DNA of 64,000 bases from Ancalomicrobiaceae bacterium S20 (GCA_040269895.1 CP158568.1:3194716-3258715), one strand, 5' to 3'; positions 24,822 to 35,106 are shown, counted from the first letter of the stretch. Notes: generated by a model not told the origin, from the sequence alone. Program-made: numbers and translations.

Positions 24822-26078
24822 ATGAACGCCGCTCTCGCTCCGCTCTCAGGCTCGCTGGCAGGCGCCTCACGCGAAAGACTGCTCGTGGTCGGCAACGGCA
24901 TGGCCGCCCACCGCCTGCTCGACCGGCTCACCGGCTCGGATGCCGCCGCGCGCTTCGCCATCACCGTGGTCGGCGCCGAGCCGGTCGCGGCCTATAACCG
25001 GGTGCTGCTCTCCGCCGTGCTCGCCGGCGAGACGACGCGCGCGGCGATCGGCTTCGGTTCCGAGGCCTGGTACGCCGCGCGCGGCATCACGGCGCTCGTC
25101 GGCGACGGCGTCGCCGCGATCGATCGGACCGCGCGCACGGCCACCCTCGCTTCGGGCCGCGTGCTCGGCTGGGATCGGCTGGTGCTCGCCACCGGCTCGC
25201 GGGCGATCCGCCTGCCGATGCCGGGCGCGGATCTCGCCGGTGTCGTCACCTTCCGCGACCTCGCCGATCTCGACGCGATCGAGGCCTTCGCCGCGACGGG
25301 CAGGCCGGCCGTGGTGATCGGCGGTGGCCTGCTCGGCATCGAGGCCGCGTTCGGCCTCGCCGCCAAGGGCATCGCCGTCACGCTCGTGCATCTGATGGAC
25401 CGGCTGATGGAGCGCCAGCTCGATCCGCGCGGCGCGGCGTTGGTCGCCCGCGCGCTGACGAGGCTCGACGTGCGCGTCGAACTCGGCGCGACCTCGCAGG
25501 CGATCGAAGGCGATACGCGCGTCCAAGGCCTCCGGCTGGGCGACGGCCGCGTACTCCCGGCCGGGCTCGTCGTCATGGCCGTCGGCGTCCGGCCCGAAAC
25601 GGCGCTCGCCGCCGAGGCGGGCCTCGCGGTCGGCCGCGGCATCGCGATCGACGACGGATTGCGGACGTCGGACGACCGCATCTTCGCGATCGGCGAATGC
25701 GCCGAACATCGCGCCCAGACCTACGGCCTCGTCGCGCCGGCCTATGACATGGCCGAGACGCTCGCGGCGACGCTCATCGGCCGGAACGCGACCTTCGAGG
25801 GCGCAGTGCTCGCGACGAATTTGAAGGTCTCCGGCCTGCCGGTGTTCTCGGCCGGCGATTTCCAGGGCGTGGCCGGCACCGAGACGATCGTGTTCGAGGA
25901 CCGGCCGCTCGGCCATTACCGCAAGCTGGTCGTCGCCGGCGACCGGCTCGTCGGCGTCGTCATGGTCGGCGAGACCACCGACGGGCCCTGGTACCTCGAT
26001 CTGATCCGCGACGGCGCCTCGATCGCCGCGATCCGCCGCGACCTCGTCTGCGGCCGACCGTTCTGCGAAGCCGCGTGA
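24822..26078 (+). CDS. FAD-dependent NAD(P)H oxidoreductase of the nitrate assimilation operon
   Basis: The 418-residue product resembles the N-terminal pyridine nucleotide reductase part of NirB/NasB-type nitrite reductases. It has an FAD-binding start LLVVGNGMAAHRLLDRL, the segment AYNRVLLSAVLAGE, LATGSRAIRLPMPG, a second nucleotide-binding VVIGGGLLGIEAAFGLA, and IFAIGECAEH near the FAD. It probably passes electrons from NAD(P)H towards nitrate or nitrite reductase. The ATG at 24822 is used because it follows the leader terminator; frames further upstream would read through it. It is the first gene of a four-gene operon, 11 bases before nirA. Confidence 0.88.
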   Translation: MNAALAPLSGSLAGASRERLLVVGNGMAAHRLLDRLTGSDAAARFAITVVGAEPVAAYNRVLLSAVLAGETTRAAIGFGSEAWYAARGITALVGDGVAAIDRTARTATLASGRVLGWDRLVLATGSRAIRLPMPGADLAGVVTFRDLADLDAIEAFAATGRPAVVIGGGLLGIEAAFGLAAKGIAVTLVHLMDRLMERQLDPRGAALVARALTRLDVRVELGATSQAIEGDTRVQGLRLGDGRVLPAGLVVMAVGVRPETALAAEAGLAVGRGIAIDDGLRTSDDRIFAIGECAEHRAQTYGLVAPAYDMAETLAATLIGRNATFEGAVLATNLKVSGLPVFSAGDFQGVAGTETIVFEDRPLGHYRKLVVAGDRLVGVVMVGETTDGPWYLDLIRDGASIAAIRRDLVCGRPFCEAA

Positions 26079-26089
26079 GGAGACCGACC

Positions 26090-27925
26090 ATGACCACACC
26101 GGCGACCATGGGCCCCGCTCCTTTCGACGACGAGCAGAAGCGCTACCTCGAAGGTTTCGTTTCCGGCGTGAACGCGGCCCGTATCGCGCGTGGGGCCGGC
26201 CCGCTCGGTGCGATCGGTGCCACGAAGCCCGCCGGCCCGGGGGTACCGACCGGCCCGGACGCACCGCATCTGATCGCGCAGGCGAAGGTCGAGGCGGCGG
26301 GCCGCAAACTCGCCGCGCAAGAGATCGCCAAGCGCGACGAGCACCCGCTCGACGCCTATCTCCGGCTCAAGACGGACGCACGCGCCGGCAAATTCCCGAA
26401 GCCGATGGATGACTTCCGCTGGCGCTTCCACGGGCTCTTCTACGTCGCGCCGGCGCAGGACAGCTTCATGTGCCGGCTGAAGATCCCGAACGGGATCGTC
26501 AGCCATTGGCAGTTCCGCGCGGTCGCCGACCTCGCCCGTCGCTTCGGCGGCGGCTACACGCACGTGACGACACGCGCGAACCTGCAGATCCGTGAGATCC
26601 CGGCCGCCGCCGGCCCGGACCTGATCGAAGGCCTCTACGCGGCCGGGCTCGCGCCGAAGGGTTCGGGCTCGGATAACATCCGCAATGTCACCGGCTCGGC
26701 GACCGCCGGCATCGATCCGCGCGAACTGCTCGATACGCGACCGCATGCGATCGACTGGCACCAGCATGTGATCAACTCCCGCACGCTGATGGGCCTGCCG
26801 CGCAAGTTCAACGTCGCCTTCGACGGCGGCGGACCGATCCCGGTGCTCGAGGACACCAACGACATCGCCTTCCAGGCCGTCGCGGTGAAGGACGGTTTCG
26901 GCGTCGAACCGGGCATCTGGTATCGCCTCGCGCTCGGCGGCATCACCGGCCACAAGGATTTTGCCCGCGATACCGGCGTGGTCGTGCGGCCCGACGAAGC
27001 GACGGCCGTCGCCGACGCGATCGTGCGGGTCTACATCGATCATGGTGACCGCACGGATCGCAAGAAGGCGCGATTCAAATACGTGCTCGATACATTTGGC
27101 TTCGACAAGGTTCTGAGTCTCACCGAGGAGAAGCTCGGCCGGCCGCTTCTGCGCGTCCCGACGCAAGCCGTGGCGCCCCGCGAAAACCACGATCGCTTCG
27201 GCCACGTCGGCGTGCACCCGCAGGCGCAGCCGGGCCTCAACTGGATCGGCGTCGTGCTGCCGGTCGGCAAGCTGACATGCGCCCAGATGGACGCGATCGC
27301 GGCCATCGCCCAGGAGCTCGGCGACGGCGACATCCGGCTGACCGTCTGGCAGAATCTGCTGATCTCGGGCGTGGCCGACGACAAGCTCGATGCCGCGCTC
27401 GCCCGGATCGCCGCGATCGGCCTCAGCCATGAGGCGACCTCGGTCCGCGCCGGCCTGGTCGCCTGCACGGGCAACCGCGGCTGCAAGTTCGCCTCGGCCG
27501 ACACCAAGGGCCACGCGCTCCAGATCGCGGACTGGCTCGATGCGCGCGTCGCGCTCGACCAGCCGCTCAACATCCATGTCACCGGCTGCCACCACTCCTG
27601 CGCCCAGCACTATATCGGCGACATCGGCCTGATCTCGACGCGCGTCGCGATCGACCCGGACGGCGAGGACACGGTCGAGGGCTATCACATCCTGGTCGGC
27701 GGCGGCTTCGGGTCCGACGCCGCGATCGCGCGCGAGATCTACGCCTCGGTGCCGGCGACAGACTGCCCCGCGCAGATCGAGGCGCTGGTCCGCGCCTATC
27801 TCGTCCACCGCGCCGGCCCGCCCGAGAGCTTCCACGCCTTCACCGCCCGCCACGACGTCGAGACGCTGAAGCGGCTCGCCGCGCGCGCGTCCGAGACCCT
27901 GCCGACCCGCGAGGCCGCCGAATGA
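26090..27925 (+). CDS. nirA: NirA family assimilatory nitrite reductase
   Basis: A 611-residue sirohaem/[4Fe-4S] enzyme reducing nitrite to ammonia. Two half-domains each begin with a ferredoxin-like segment (FMCRLKIPNGIVSHWQFRAV; LNWIGVVLPVGKLTCAQM). The cofactor cysteines are in ACTGNRGCKFA (C-x5-C) and TGCHHSCAQHYIGDIGL (C-x3-C). An N-terminal extension of about 75 residues is not part of the core. GAGGAG precedes the ATG at 26090. The stop overlaps the next start by four bases (ATGA), which links it tightly to the CysJ-like reductase. Sulfite reductase is the alternative, but the operon argues for nitrite. Confidence 0.9.
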   Translation: MTTPATMGPAPFDDEQKRYLEGFVSGVNAARIARGAGPLGAIGATKPAGPGVPTGPDAPHLIAQAKVEAAGRKLAAQEIAKRDEHPLDAYLRLKTDARAGKFPKPMDDFRWRFHGLFYVAPAQDSFMCRLKIPNGIVSHWQFRAVADLARRFGGGYTHVTTRANLQIREIPAAAGPDLIEGLYAAGLAPKGSGSDNIRNVTGSATAGIDPRELLDTRPHAIDWHQHVINSRTLMGLPRKFNVAFDGGGPIPVLEDTNDIAFQAVAVKDGFGVEPGIWYRLALGGITGHKDFARDTGVVVRPDEATAVADAIVRVYIDHGDRTDRKKARFKYVLDTFGFDKVLSLTEEKLGRPLLRVPTQAVAPRENHDRFGHVGVHPQAQPGLNWIGVVLPVGKLTCAQMDAIAAIAQELGDGDIRLTVWQNLLISGVADDKLDAALARIAAIGLSHEATSVRAGLVACTGNRGCKFASADTKGHALQIADWLDARVALDQPLNIHVTGCHHSCAQHYIGDIGLISTRVAIDPDGEDTVEGYHILVGGGFGSDAAIAREIYASVPATDCPAQIEALVRAYLVHRAGPPESFHAFTARHDVETLKRLAARASETLPTREAAE

Positions 27926-29544
27926 ACGCCCCGACCCGTTCGCCCGAGATGGTGCCGCTCCTGCCCGACAACGCCCCGTTCAATCCGGAACAGCGGGCGT
28001 GGCTCAACGGCTTCTTCGCCGGTCTGGTCGGCTTCGATGCCGGCACCGCGATGCCGATGGCGCTGGCCGGCGGTGACGGCGTCGCGCCGCCCTCCGCGGC
28101 CGAGCTGGACGACGGCGCGCCCTGGCACGATCCGGCCATGCCGATCGACGAACGCATGGCGCTCGCCGAAGGCAAGCCGGTCGCGCGCAAGCTGATGGCC
28201 GCGATGGCGCAGCAGGACTGCGGCCAGTGCGGCTATGTCTGCGAGACCTATGCGAAAGCGCTCGCCGAAGGCGCCGAGACCAAGCTCAATCTCTGCGCGC
28301 CGGGCGGCAAGGACACCCATCGCGCGGTCAAGCGACTGATGGAGGAAGTCGCGGTCGGCGCGACAACCAGTTCGGGGCCAGCCGCCGCCCCGCCGGTCGC
28401 TGCGCCCGAACCGGCGCCGAAGCCCTCCGCCCTGCCCGGCTATTCGCGCGAGACGCCGGTCGAGGCGACCTTCGTCTCGGCGACCCGGCTCAATGGCGAG
28501 GGGTCGGCCAAGGAGACGCTGCATGTGGTCTGGCGCCTGCCGGACGGGCTCGACTATGTGCCCGGCGACAGTTTCGGCGTCTTCCCCCAGAACGATCCCG
28601 CACTCGTCGATGCCATCCTCGACGCGCTCGCCATGCCGGCGGACTTCCCCGTCGCGGACAAGACCGTCCGCCTGGCCCTGATCGAGGATTATGCGCTGTC
28701 GCCGGCGCCGGACATGCTGTTCCAGCTCGTCTCCTACATCACCGGCGGTGACAAGCGCCGGCAGGCGCGGGAACTGGCGAGCGGCGGCGATCCGTTCGGC
28801 GATGCCGCCACGCTCGATGTGCTGGCGGCGCTCGAGCATTTCCCCGGCCTGCGCGTCGATCCCGAGGCATTCCTCGAATGCCTGGAGCCGCTGCAGCCGC
28901 GGCTCTATTCGATCTCGTCGAGCCCGAAGACCACGCCCGGCGAACTGACGCTGACGGTCGATGTCGTGCGCTATCCGGTCGGCGACCGCACGCGGCTCGG
29001 CGTCGCCTCGACCTCGATCGCCGATCGCTGGCGGCCGGGCGACAAGGTGAAGGTGTTCGTGTCGAAGGCGCACGGCTTCGCCCTGCCGGCCGACGGTGCG
29101 ATCCCGATCGTGATGGTCGGGCCGGGCACGGGCATCGCGCCGTTCCGCTCGTTCCTGCACGAGCGCGTCGCCTGCAAGGCGCCCGGTGATGCCTGGCTTT
29201 TCTTCGGCCACCAGCGCGAGGCGACCGACTTCTTCTACCGCGACGAGTTCGAGGCGATGCTCGCCGATGCGCGGCTGACGAGGCTCTCGACCGCGTGGTC
29301 GCGCGACGCGGGCCCGAAAACCTACGTCCAGGACCGCATGCGCGAGGCCGGCGCCGAGCTGTTCGCCTGGCTGGAGCGCGGCGCGCATGTCTATGTCTGT
29401 GGCGATGCCAAACGCATGGCCGCCGATGTCGACAGGGCGCTCGCCGAGATCGTCGCCGCGCACGGCGGGCTCTCGGCCGAGGACGCAAAAGCCTATGTGA
29501 AGCGGCTCGCGAGCGCCGGCCGCTACCAGCGCGACGTCTATTGA
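27922..29544 (+). CDS. CysJ-like NADPH/FAD reductase with N-terminal iron-sulfur motif
   Basis: The 540-residue product has a CysJ/CPR-type flavoprotein half: the FAD-binding LYSISSSP, then GVASTSIADRW, the NADPH-binding MVGPGTGIAPFRSFLHER, and the C-terminal RYQRDVY. The flavodoxin domain normally in front is missing. Instead the N-terminus has DCGQCGYVCETYAKAL with a later Cys in LNLCAPGG, a cysteine pattern suited to an iron-sulfur cluster, joined by an Ala/Pro linker (about 148-175). It probably supplies electrons from NADPH to NirA, with the cluster replacing the FMN domain. It overlaps nirA by four bases and is followed 12 bases later by nasA. Confidence 0.88.
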   Translation: MNAPTRSPEMVPLLPDNAPFNPEQRAWLNGFFAGLVGFDAGTAMPMALAGGDGVAPPSAAELDDGAPWHDPAMPIDERMALAEGKPVARKLMAAMAQQDCGQCGYVCETYAKALAEGAETKLNLCAPGGKDTHRAVKRLMEEVAVGATTSSGPAAAPPVAAPEPAPKPSALPGYSRETPVEATFVSATRLNGEGSAKETLHVVWRLPDGLDYVPGDSFGVFPQNDPALVDAILDALAMPADFPVADKTVRLALIEDYALSPAPDMLFQLVSYITGGDKRRQARELASGGDPFGDAATLDVLAALEHFPGLRVDPEAFLECLEPLQPRLYSISSSPKTTPGELTLTVDVVRYPVGDRTRLGVASTSIADRWRPGDKVKVFVSKAHGFALPADGAIPIVMVGPGTGIAPFRSFLHERVACKAPGDAWLFFGHQREATDFFYRDEFEAMLADARLTRLSTAWSRDAGPKTYVQDRMREAGAELFAWLERGAHVYVCGDAKRMAADVDRALAEIVAAHGGLSAEDAKAYVKRLASAGRYQRDVY

Positions 29545-29556
29545 AAGGGGGCGACC

Positions 29557-32279
29557 ATGGCCGACGGCTCGATCCCTGACACCGCGCTGAGCATTCCGGA
29601 TGACAGCATCCGCACCACCTGCCCCTATTGCGGCGTCGGCTGCGGCGTGATCATGCGCCCCGACGCCGAGGCGCCGAACGGCTGGCGCACAGCCGGCGAT
29701 CCGGAGCATCCGGCCAACTTCGGTCGGCTGTGCTCGAAGGGCTCGGCGCTGTCGGAGACCATCGACCTCGACGGCCGGCTGCTGCACCCGGAAATCGGCG
29801 GCGCGCGCGTCGGCTGGGACGCCGCGCTCGACGCGGTCGCGGACGGGTTCCGGCACACGATCGAGACCCATGGGCCCGATGCGGTCGCCTTCTACCTCTC
29901 GGGACAGTTGCTGACCGAGGACTATTACATCGCCAACAAGCTGATGAAGGGCTTCATCGGCTCTGCCAATGTCGATACCAACTCGCGCCTGTGCATGGCC
30001 TCCTCGGTCGCCGGCCACAAGCGCGCCTTCGGCACCGACACGGTGCCGGGCAGCTATCGCGATCTCGACGAGGCCGACCTGCTGGTGCTGGTCGGCTCGA
30101 ATGCGGCGTGGTGCCATCCGATCCTGTTCCAGCGCATGCTGAAGAACCGCGAGACGCGCGGCGCCAAGATCGTGGTGATCGATCCGCGCGGTACCGCCTC
30201 GAGCGAAAGCGCCGATCTGGTGCTGGCGCTGAAGCCGGGTACGGACGCCCGGCTGTTCGAGGGGCTGCTCGCGCATCTGGCGCGCGAAGGGCGGATCGAT
30301 CGCGATTTCGTCGACGCGCATACGACCGGCTTCGAGGCCGTGCTAGCCGAGGCCGAGGCGCGGACGCCGGGGCTCGATGCCGCGACGGCGGCCTGCGGGC
30401 TCGATCCGGCGGCGCTGGCAGAGTTCTTCGAGCTGTTCGCGCGCACCGAGAAGGTGGTCACACTCTATAGCCAGGGCGTCAACCAGTCGGCCGCCGGCAC
30501 CGACAAGGTCGCGGCCATCCTCAACGTCCATCTCGCCACCGGCCGGATCGGCCGGCCGGGGCTCGGGCCGTTCTCGCTGACCGGCCAGCCGAACGCCATG
30601 GGCGGCCGCGAGGTCGGCGGCCTCGCGAACCAGCTCGCCGCGCATATGGATTTTTCGGCCGAAGCGATCGAGCGGGTCGGACGGTTCTGGAGCGCCGCGC
30701 GTATGGCGGAAGCGCCGGGGCTCAAGGCCGTCGACATGTTCGACGCGGTCGATGCCGGACGCATCAAGGCGCTCTGGGTCATGGGCACCAACCCGGCGGT
30801 CAGCCTGCCCGACGCCGACCGCGTCCGCGCGGCGCTGGAAAAACTCGACCTCCTGGTCGTGTCCGAGAACGTCCGCTCCAACGACACGATCGGCGCCGCG
30901 CATATCCGCCTGCCGGCGGCGGCCTGGGGCGAGAAGGACGGCACCGTCACCAATTCCGAGCGTCGCATCTCGCGCCAGCGGGCCTTCCTCGCCCTGCCCG
31001 GCGAGGTCAAGCCGAACTGGTGGGCGATCGCCGGCGTGGCGCGCCGGCTCGGCCATGGCGCGGCCTTCGCCTATGCGAGCGCGGCCGACATCTACCGCGA
31101 ACACGCCGCGCTGTCGGCCTTCGAGAACGACGGCGCGCGCGACTTCGACATCGGCGCGCATGCCGGCCTCTCGACGGCGGATTATGACGCGCTCGTGCCG
31201 TTCCAGTGGCCGCTCGCCGCCGGCAGGCTGTCGCGCGAGCGGTTCTTCGCCGACGGGAAGTTCTACACGCCGGACGGGCGGGCGCGATTCCAGATCCCGG
31301 CGGTCGCCGCGCTGGCCGCGGAGCCCGATGCACGGCATCCGTTCACGCTCAACACCGGCCGCATCCGCGACCAGTGGCACACGATGACCCGGACGGGCAA
31401 AGCCCGACGCTCGGCAGCCACCTGCCGGAGCCCTTCGTCGAAATCAACCCACGCGACGCCGCGCGGCTCGGCATCGCCGATGGCGATCTGGCGCGGCTCA
31501 CGAACGATCTCGGCACGGCGGTGCTGCGGGCGGTCGTCACGCCCCGGCAGCAGCCGGGCTCGCTGTTCGTGCCGATCCATTGGTCGGCCGAGAACGCGAG
31601 CCTCGGCCGGGTCGGCGCGCTGGTCGCCGGTCGCACCGATCCGTGGTCGGGCCAACCGGAGGCGAAAGGGACGCCGGCCGCGATCGCGCCGCTCGCCATC
31701 GCGTTCGAGGGCGCCGTGCTCGGTGCTGCGCCGATCGCGCGCGACCGCCTCGTCGCATCGGGCGCCTGCTTCTGGGCCTCGGCACGCTCGAAACACGGCT
31801 GGACCACCACCCTCGCATTCGATGCCGCGCCCGCGGAGGGTTGGGAGCGGGTCGCGGCGACACTGCTCGGGGCCGACGTCGATGCGCTCGTCGACGCGAG
31901 CGATCCCGCCCACGGCCTCTATCGCGCCGCGCGCTTTGCGACGGATGGGCGGCTCGAGGGCGCCATCGTCGTGGTGCCGGCACCGGAGAAGCCGACCGTC
32001 GGGCATCTGAAGCCGATCTTCGGCCGCGCAACCGTCGAGGGCCTGATGCGCCGCGCCTCGGTCGCCTCGCGATCGGCCGACGGCGCCCAGGATCCCGGCC
32101 CGACCGTCTGCGCCTGCTTCGGCGTCGGCCGCAACACGATCGAGACGCTGGCCAAGGGCGGTTGCCGAACGACGCAGGCGATCGGTGCGGCGGTCAAGGC
32201 CGGAACCAACTGCGGTTCGTGTCTGCCGGAGATGCGGGCCATTCTGGAAGCCATGGCGCAGGTGTCGACGGCGGAGTGA
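29557..32279 (+). pseudogene. nasA: Assimilatory nitrate reductase catalytic subunit, frameshifted
   Basis: The gene encodes a molybdopterin nitrate reductase: a [4Fe-4S] site RTTCPYCGVGCGVIM near the start, then molybdopterin blocks such as NVDTNSRLCMASSVAGHKRAFGTD (partly quoted) and TGQPNAMGGREVGG. The frame breaks at 31399-31401 after QWHTMTRTGK. One A added to the AAA run restores SPTLGSHLPEPFVEINPRD and continues to 32279, giving about 906 residues. The distal part includes the molybdopterin-dinucleotide domain and a C-terminal BFD-like [2Fe-2S] domain, VCACFGVGRNTI with NCGSCLPEMRAIL. Without correction the product would be 817 residues with a wrong tail from residue 615. A sequence error is likely, because everything downstream is still conserved. 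Confidence 0.9.
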
Positions 32280-32339
32280 GCACGCGGGCGGGCTCATGCG
32301 CGCCGGCGTCGCCCCGGAAATGGAAATTCACTCGGCAAT

Positions 32340-32351
32340 GTAACATGTTAC
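32340..32351. promoter_or_regulatory. Perfect 12-bp palindrome upstream of kdgK (candidate operator)
   Basis: GTAACATGTTAC is a perfect palindrome 76 bases before the kdgK start. Its core TAACATGTT recurs just before the gntR-uxaC operon at 55367-55375. The shared word suggests that the GntR-type regulator encoded there also controls kdgK. Confidence 0.5.
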
Positions 32352-32427
32352 GCCTTGCCTTTTGACCCGCGACCCGCTATCGCCCGCCACACTGGCCGCA
32401 CTTGCAACGGCGGAACGGGAGATCGGC

Positions 32428-33369
32428 ATGGGCGGGCACTCGGCAGGCTTGGCATTCGACATCGTCGCGATGGGCGAGCCGATGTACGAGTTCAACCAGC
32501 GCAAGGGTGCGGGCCCGCGCGACTGGCTCGGCGGCTTCGGCGGCGATGCCTCGAACACGGCCATTGCGGCGGCGCGGCTCGGCGCCCGGGTCGCCTTCGT
32601 GACCGGTCTCGGCGACGATGCGTTCGGCACCGCGTTCCGGGAGCTCTGGACCGCCGAAGGTGTCGACCACTCGGCCGTGAAGACCGATCCGGCCGCCCAT
32701 ACCGGCGTCTATTTCGTCACCCACGGCCCCGAAGGCCACGCCTTTTCCTATCTGCGCGCCGGCTCGGCCGCGAGCCGGATCGCGCCGGCCGACGTGCCGC
32801 ACGAGCTGATCCGCGGCGCGCGCGTGCTGCACGCCTCCGCGATCAGCCAGGCGATCTCGGCCTCGGCCTGCGATGCGGTGTTCTCAGCGATCGAGACGGC
32901 CCGCGCGGCCGGCGTGACGGTCTCCTACGACACCAACCTGCGGCTCAGGCTCTGGCCGCTCGATCGCGCCCGCGCCATCATCGAGGCGACGGCGGCGCTG
33001 TCGGACATCCTGCTGCCCGGTCTCGACGACGCGCGGCTCCTGACCGGGCTCGAGGCGCCCGACGCCATCGCCGATCATTATCTGGCGAAAGGCGTGAAAA
33101 TCGTCGCGCTGACCATGGGCAAGGACGGCGCGCTGATCGCGACCCCCGAACGTCGCGAGATCGTGGCGCCGATCAAGGTCGCGGCGGTCGATGCGACCGG
33201 CGCCGGCGATGCCTTCGACGGCGGCTTCCTGGTCGAATGGCTGGCCTCGGGCGATGCCTTCTCGGCCGGACGCTTCGCCAATGTCGCGGCCGGTCTGTCG
33301 ACCGAGGGCTATGGCGCCGTCGACCCGTTGCCGCGCCGCGCCGCGGTCGAGGCCCGGCTCGCGCGCTGA
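32428..33369 (+). CDS. kdgK: 2-keto-3-deoxygluconate kinase (PfkB family)
   Basis: The 313-residue sugar kinase has an N-terminal glycine pair GGFGGDASNTAIAAARLGA, DTNLRLRLWP, and the catalytic ATP-site signature DATGAGDAFDGGFL. The start VAMGEPMYEFNQ and the DTNLRLRLW block fit KDG kinases better than fructo- or ribokinases. It would make KDPG from KDG, the end product of the uronate route encoded at 55388-63300, feeding the Entner-Doudoroff aldolase. The ATG at 32428 has GGGAG upstream; an upstream TTG at 32362 would overlap the operator-side sequence and lacks a ribosome site. Confidence 0.82.
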   Translation: MGGHSAGLAFDIVAMGEPMYEFNQRKGAGPRDWLGGFGGDASNTAIAAARLGARVAFVTGLGDDAFGTAFRELWTAEGVDHSAVKTDPAAHTGVYFVTHGPEGHAFSYLRAGSAASRIAPADVPHELIRGARVLHASAISQAISASACDAVFSAIETARAAGVTVSYDTNLRLRLWPLDRARAIIEATAALSDILLPGLDDARLLTGLEAPDAIADHYLAKGVKIVALTMGKDGALIATPERREIVAPIKVAAVDATGAGDAFDGGFLVEWLASGDAFSAGRFANVAAGLSTEGYGAVDPLPRRAAVEARLAR

Positions 33370-33456
33370 CGCGCGCCAGACCTGCGCTTTGCGGAGCCGC
33401 GCCGCCGAATTAGCTTCGCCGAACGCAGCGGTGGGCGATTCGGGGCGGGAGCTGGC

Positions 33457-35106
33457 ATGAATCCGAAGACGATCAAGGCGCTGACCGAGGCCTCCCGCCT
33501 GATCGGCGAGGGACGCAAGGACCGGGCGCTGGCGCATCTCGAAGCCCGCATCGAGCATGTGAAATCGACGCCGATCGGTCTGACCCTGCTCGGGCTGCTG
33601 CTCGCCGAGGCCGGGCGCCACGGCGAGGCGCTGGAGCGCATCGAGCGGGCGCTGAAACTCGACCCTGCCTATGTCGAAGCCTACCGGCAACAGACGCGCA
33701 GCCTCGGCACCGTCGGCCGTGATCAGGACGCGCTCGCCGCAGCCGAAGCCGGCCTGAGGTTGGCGCCCGGCGATCCGGACCTCCTGCTGCAGAAGGCGGT
33801 GTCGCTGCAGGAACTGAAGCGCCTGGACGAGGCGGCCGACACCTATGCGGCCGCCCTCGCCCTGCATCCCGCCAATCCGCATCTGCTCGCCGGGCTCGGG
33901 CTGCTGCTCTTGCGCCTTGACCGGCCGGCCGAGGCGCTGAACGCGCTCGAACACGCCGAGCAACACGCCGGCGCCGCACCGGGCTACGACGGCGCGGCGA
34001 TCGCGCGCAACCGCGCCGCCGCGCTCGAGGCGCTCGGCCGCGACGAGGAAGCGCTCGCCGCGATCGAGACCGCGCGCGCAGGCCGCGGCGATCCGCAGAT
34101 CGAGCTCAGCCGCGCCCTGCTGCTGCTGGCGCTCGGCCGCTGGCAGGAGGGCTGGGCGGCCTACGAGGTGCGCGACATGAGCGCCGCGCGCGGCGACGTC
34201 GCCACGATCGAGAGCCTGCGCGCCCATCTGCGTGCCAACGGCTTCACCGTGCCCGAGATCGGCAACGACCCGCTGGCGCGCACGCCGGTCTGGGCCCCGG
34301 ACGCACCCGAAGGCTCGACGCTGATCGTGACCGCCGAGCAGGGGCTCGGCGACATCCTGCAGATGGCGCGCTATCTGCCGATCCTGGCGGCGCGGGCCAA
34401 GGTCACGATGCGCGCGCCGAAACCCTTGCATCGGTTTCTCGCGAGCGTCGATGCGCCGATCGAGTTCGTCGATCGGATCGAGAAGGGCCGCCGCTTCGAC
34501 CACAAGATCGCGATGTTCTCGATCCCCCGCGTGCTCGGCACCACGCCGGAGACCGTGCCGGTGACCGTGCCCTATCTCCGGGCCGATCCGGAGCGGGTCG
34601 CGGCATGGCGTGACCGGCTCGGGCCTGAAGGCTTCAAGGTCGTGATCGCCTGGCAGGGCAATCCGCTCGGCACGATCGATCGCGGCCGGTCGGTGCCGCT
34701 CACCGCCTTCGCGCCGCTCGCGGCGATCCCCGGCGTGCGCCTGATCTCGGTGCAGAAGACCTACGGGCTCGACCAGCTCGACCGGCTGCCGGACGGCATG
34801 CGGGTCGAGACGTTGGGCACCGAGTTCGACGGCGGCGAGGACGCGTTCCTCGACACCGCCGCGGTGATGGCGGCCTGCGATCTGGTGGTGACCACCGATA
34901 CCTCCGTCGTGCATGTCGCCGGCGCGACCGGGCGGCCCACCTGCGTGGCGCTCAAGTTCCAGCCGGACTGGCGCTGGCGCCTCGGCGGCCACACCTCGCC
35001 CTGGTATCCGACCGTCACACCGGTGCGGCAGAGCCGGCCGGGCGCGTGGGACGACGTGTTCGAGCGCATCGCTGCCCTGGTCGCCGCGCGGGCCGCGGCG
35101 GTTTGA
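33457..35106 (+). CDS. TPR protein with C-terminal glycosyltransferase-like domain
   Basis: The 549-residue product has four to five tetratricopeptide repeats over about residues 1-235 (for example GRHGEALERIERALKLDPAY and KRLDEAADTYAAALALHPAN). A Rossmann-type domain follows from about 285, with TAEQGLGDILQMARYLP, VVIAWQGNP, RSVPLTAFAPL and VVTTDTSVVHVAGATGRPT. The second part resembles GT9/GT41-like glycosyltransferases that are often fused to TPRs in proteobacteria. Substrate unknown; there is no signal peptide. It lies between kdgK and nasT without clear operon links. Confidence 0.85.
   Translation: MNPKTIKALTEASRLIGEGRKDRALAHLEARIEHVKSTPIGLTLLGLLLAEAGRHGEALERIERALKLDPAYVEAYRQQTRSLGTVGRDQDALAAAEAGLRLAPGDPDLLLQKAVSLQELKRLDEAADTYAAALALHPANPHLLAGLGLLLLRLDRPAEALNALEHAEQHAGAAPGYDGAAIARNRAAALEALGRDEEALAAIETARAGRGDPQIELSRALLLLALGRWQEGWAAYEVRDMSAARGDVATIESLRAHLRANGFTVPEIGNDPLARTPVWAPDAPEGSTLIVTAEQGLGDILQMARYLPILAARAKVTMRAPKPLHRFLASVDAPIEFVDRIEKGRRFDHKIAMFSIPRVLGTTPETVPVTVPYLRADPERVAAWRDRLGPEGFKVVIAWQGNPLGTIDRGRSVPLTAFAPLAAIPGVRLISVQKTYGLDQLDRLPDGMRVETLGTEFDGGEDAFLDTAAVMAACDLVVTTDTSVVHVAGATGRPTCVALKFQPDWRWRLGGHTSPWYPTVTPVRQSRPGAWDDVFERIAALVAARAAAV

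Noticed and set aside
24509-24997. A 162-codon plus-strand open frame over the nas promoter and leader
   Set aside because: It spans a sigma-54 promoter, a terminator and the start of the first nas gene in another frame; it starts with TTG and has no domain.
27796-30321. An 841-codon open frame on the minus strand opposite nirA, the CysJ-like reductase and nasA
   Set aside because: It is antisense to three well-conserved genes, is rich in Arg/Gly/Ala/Asp/His as expected for a GC-rich shadow frame, and matches no recognisable family.
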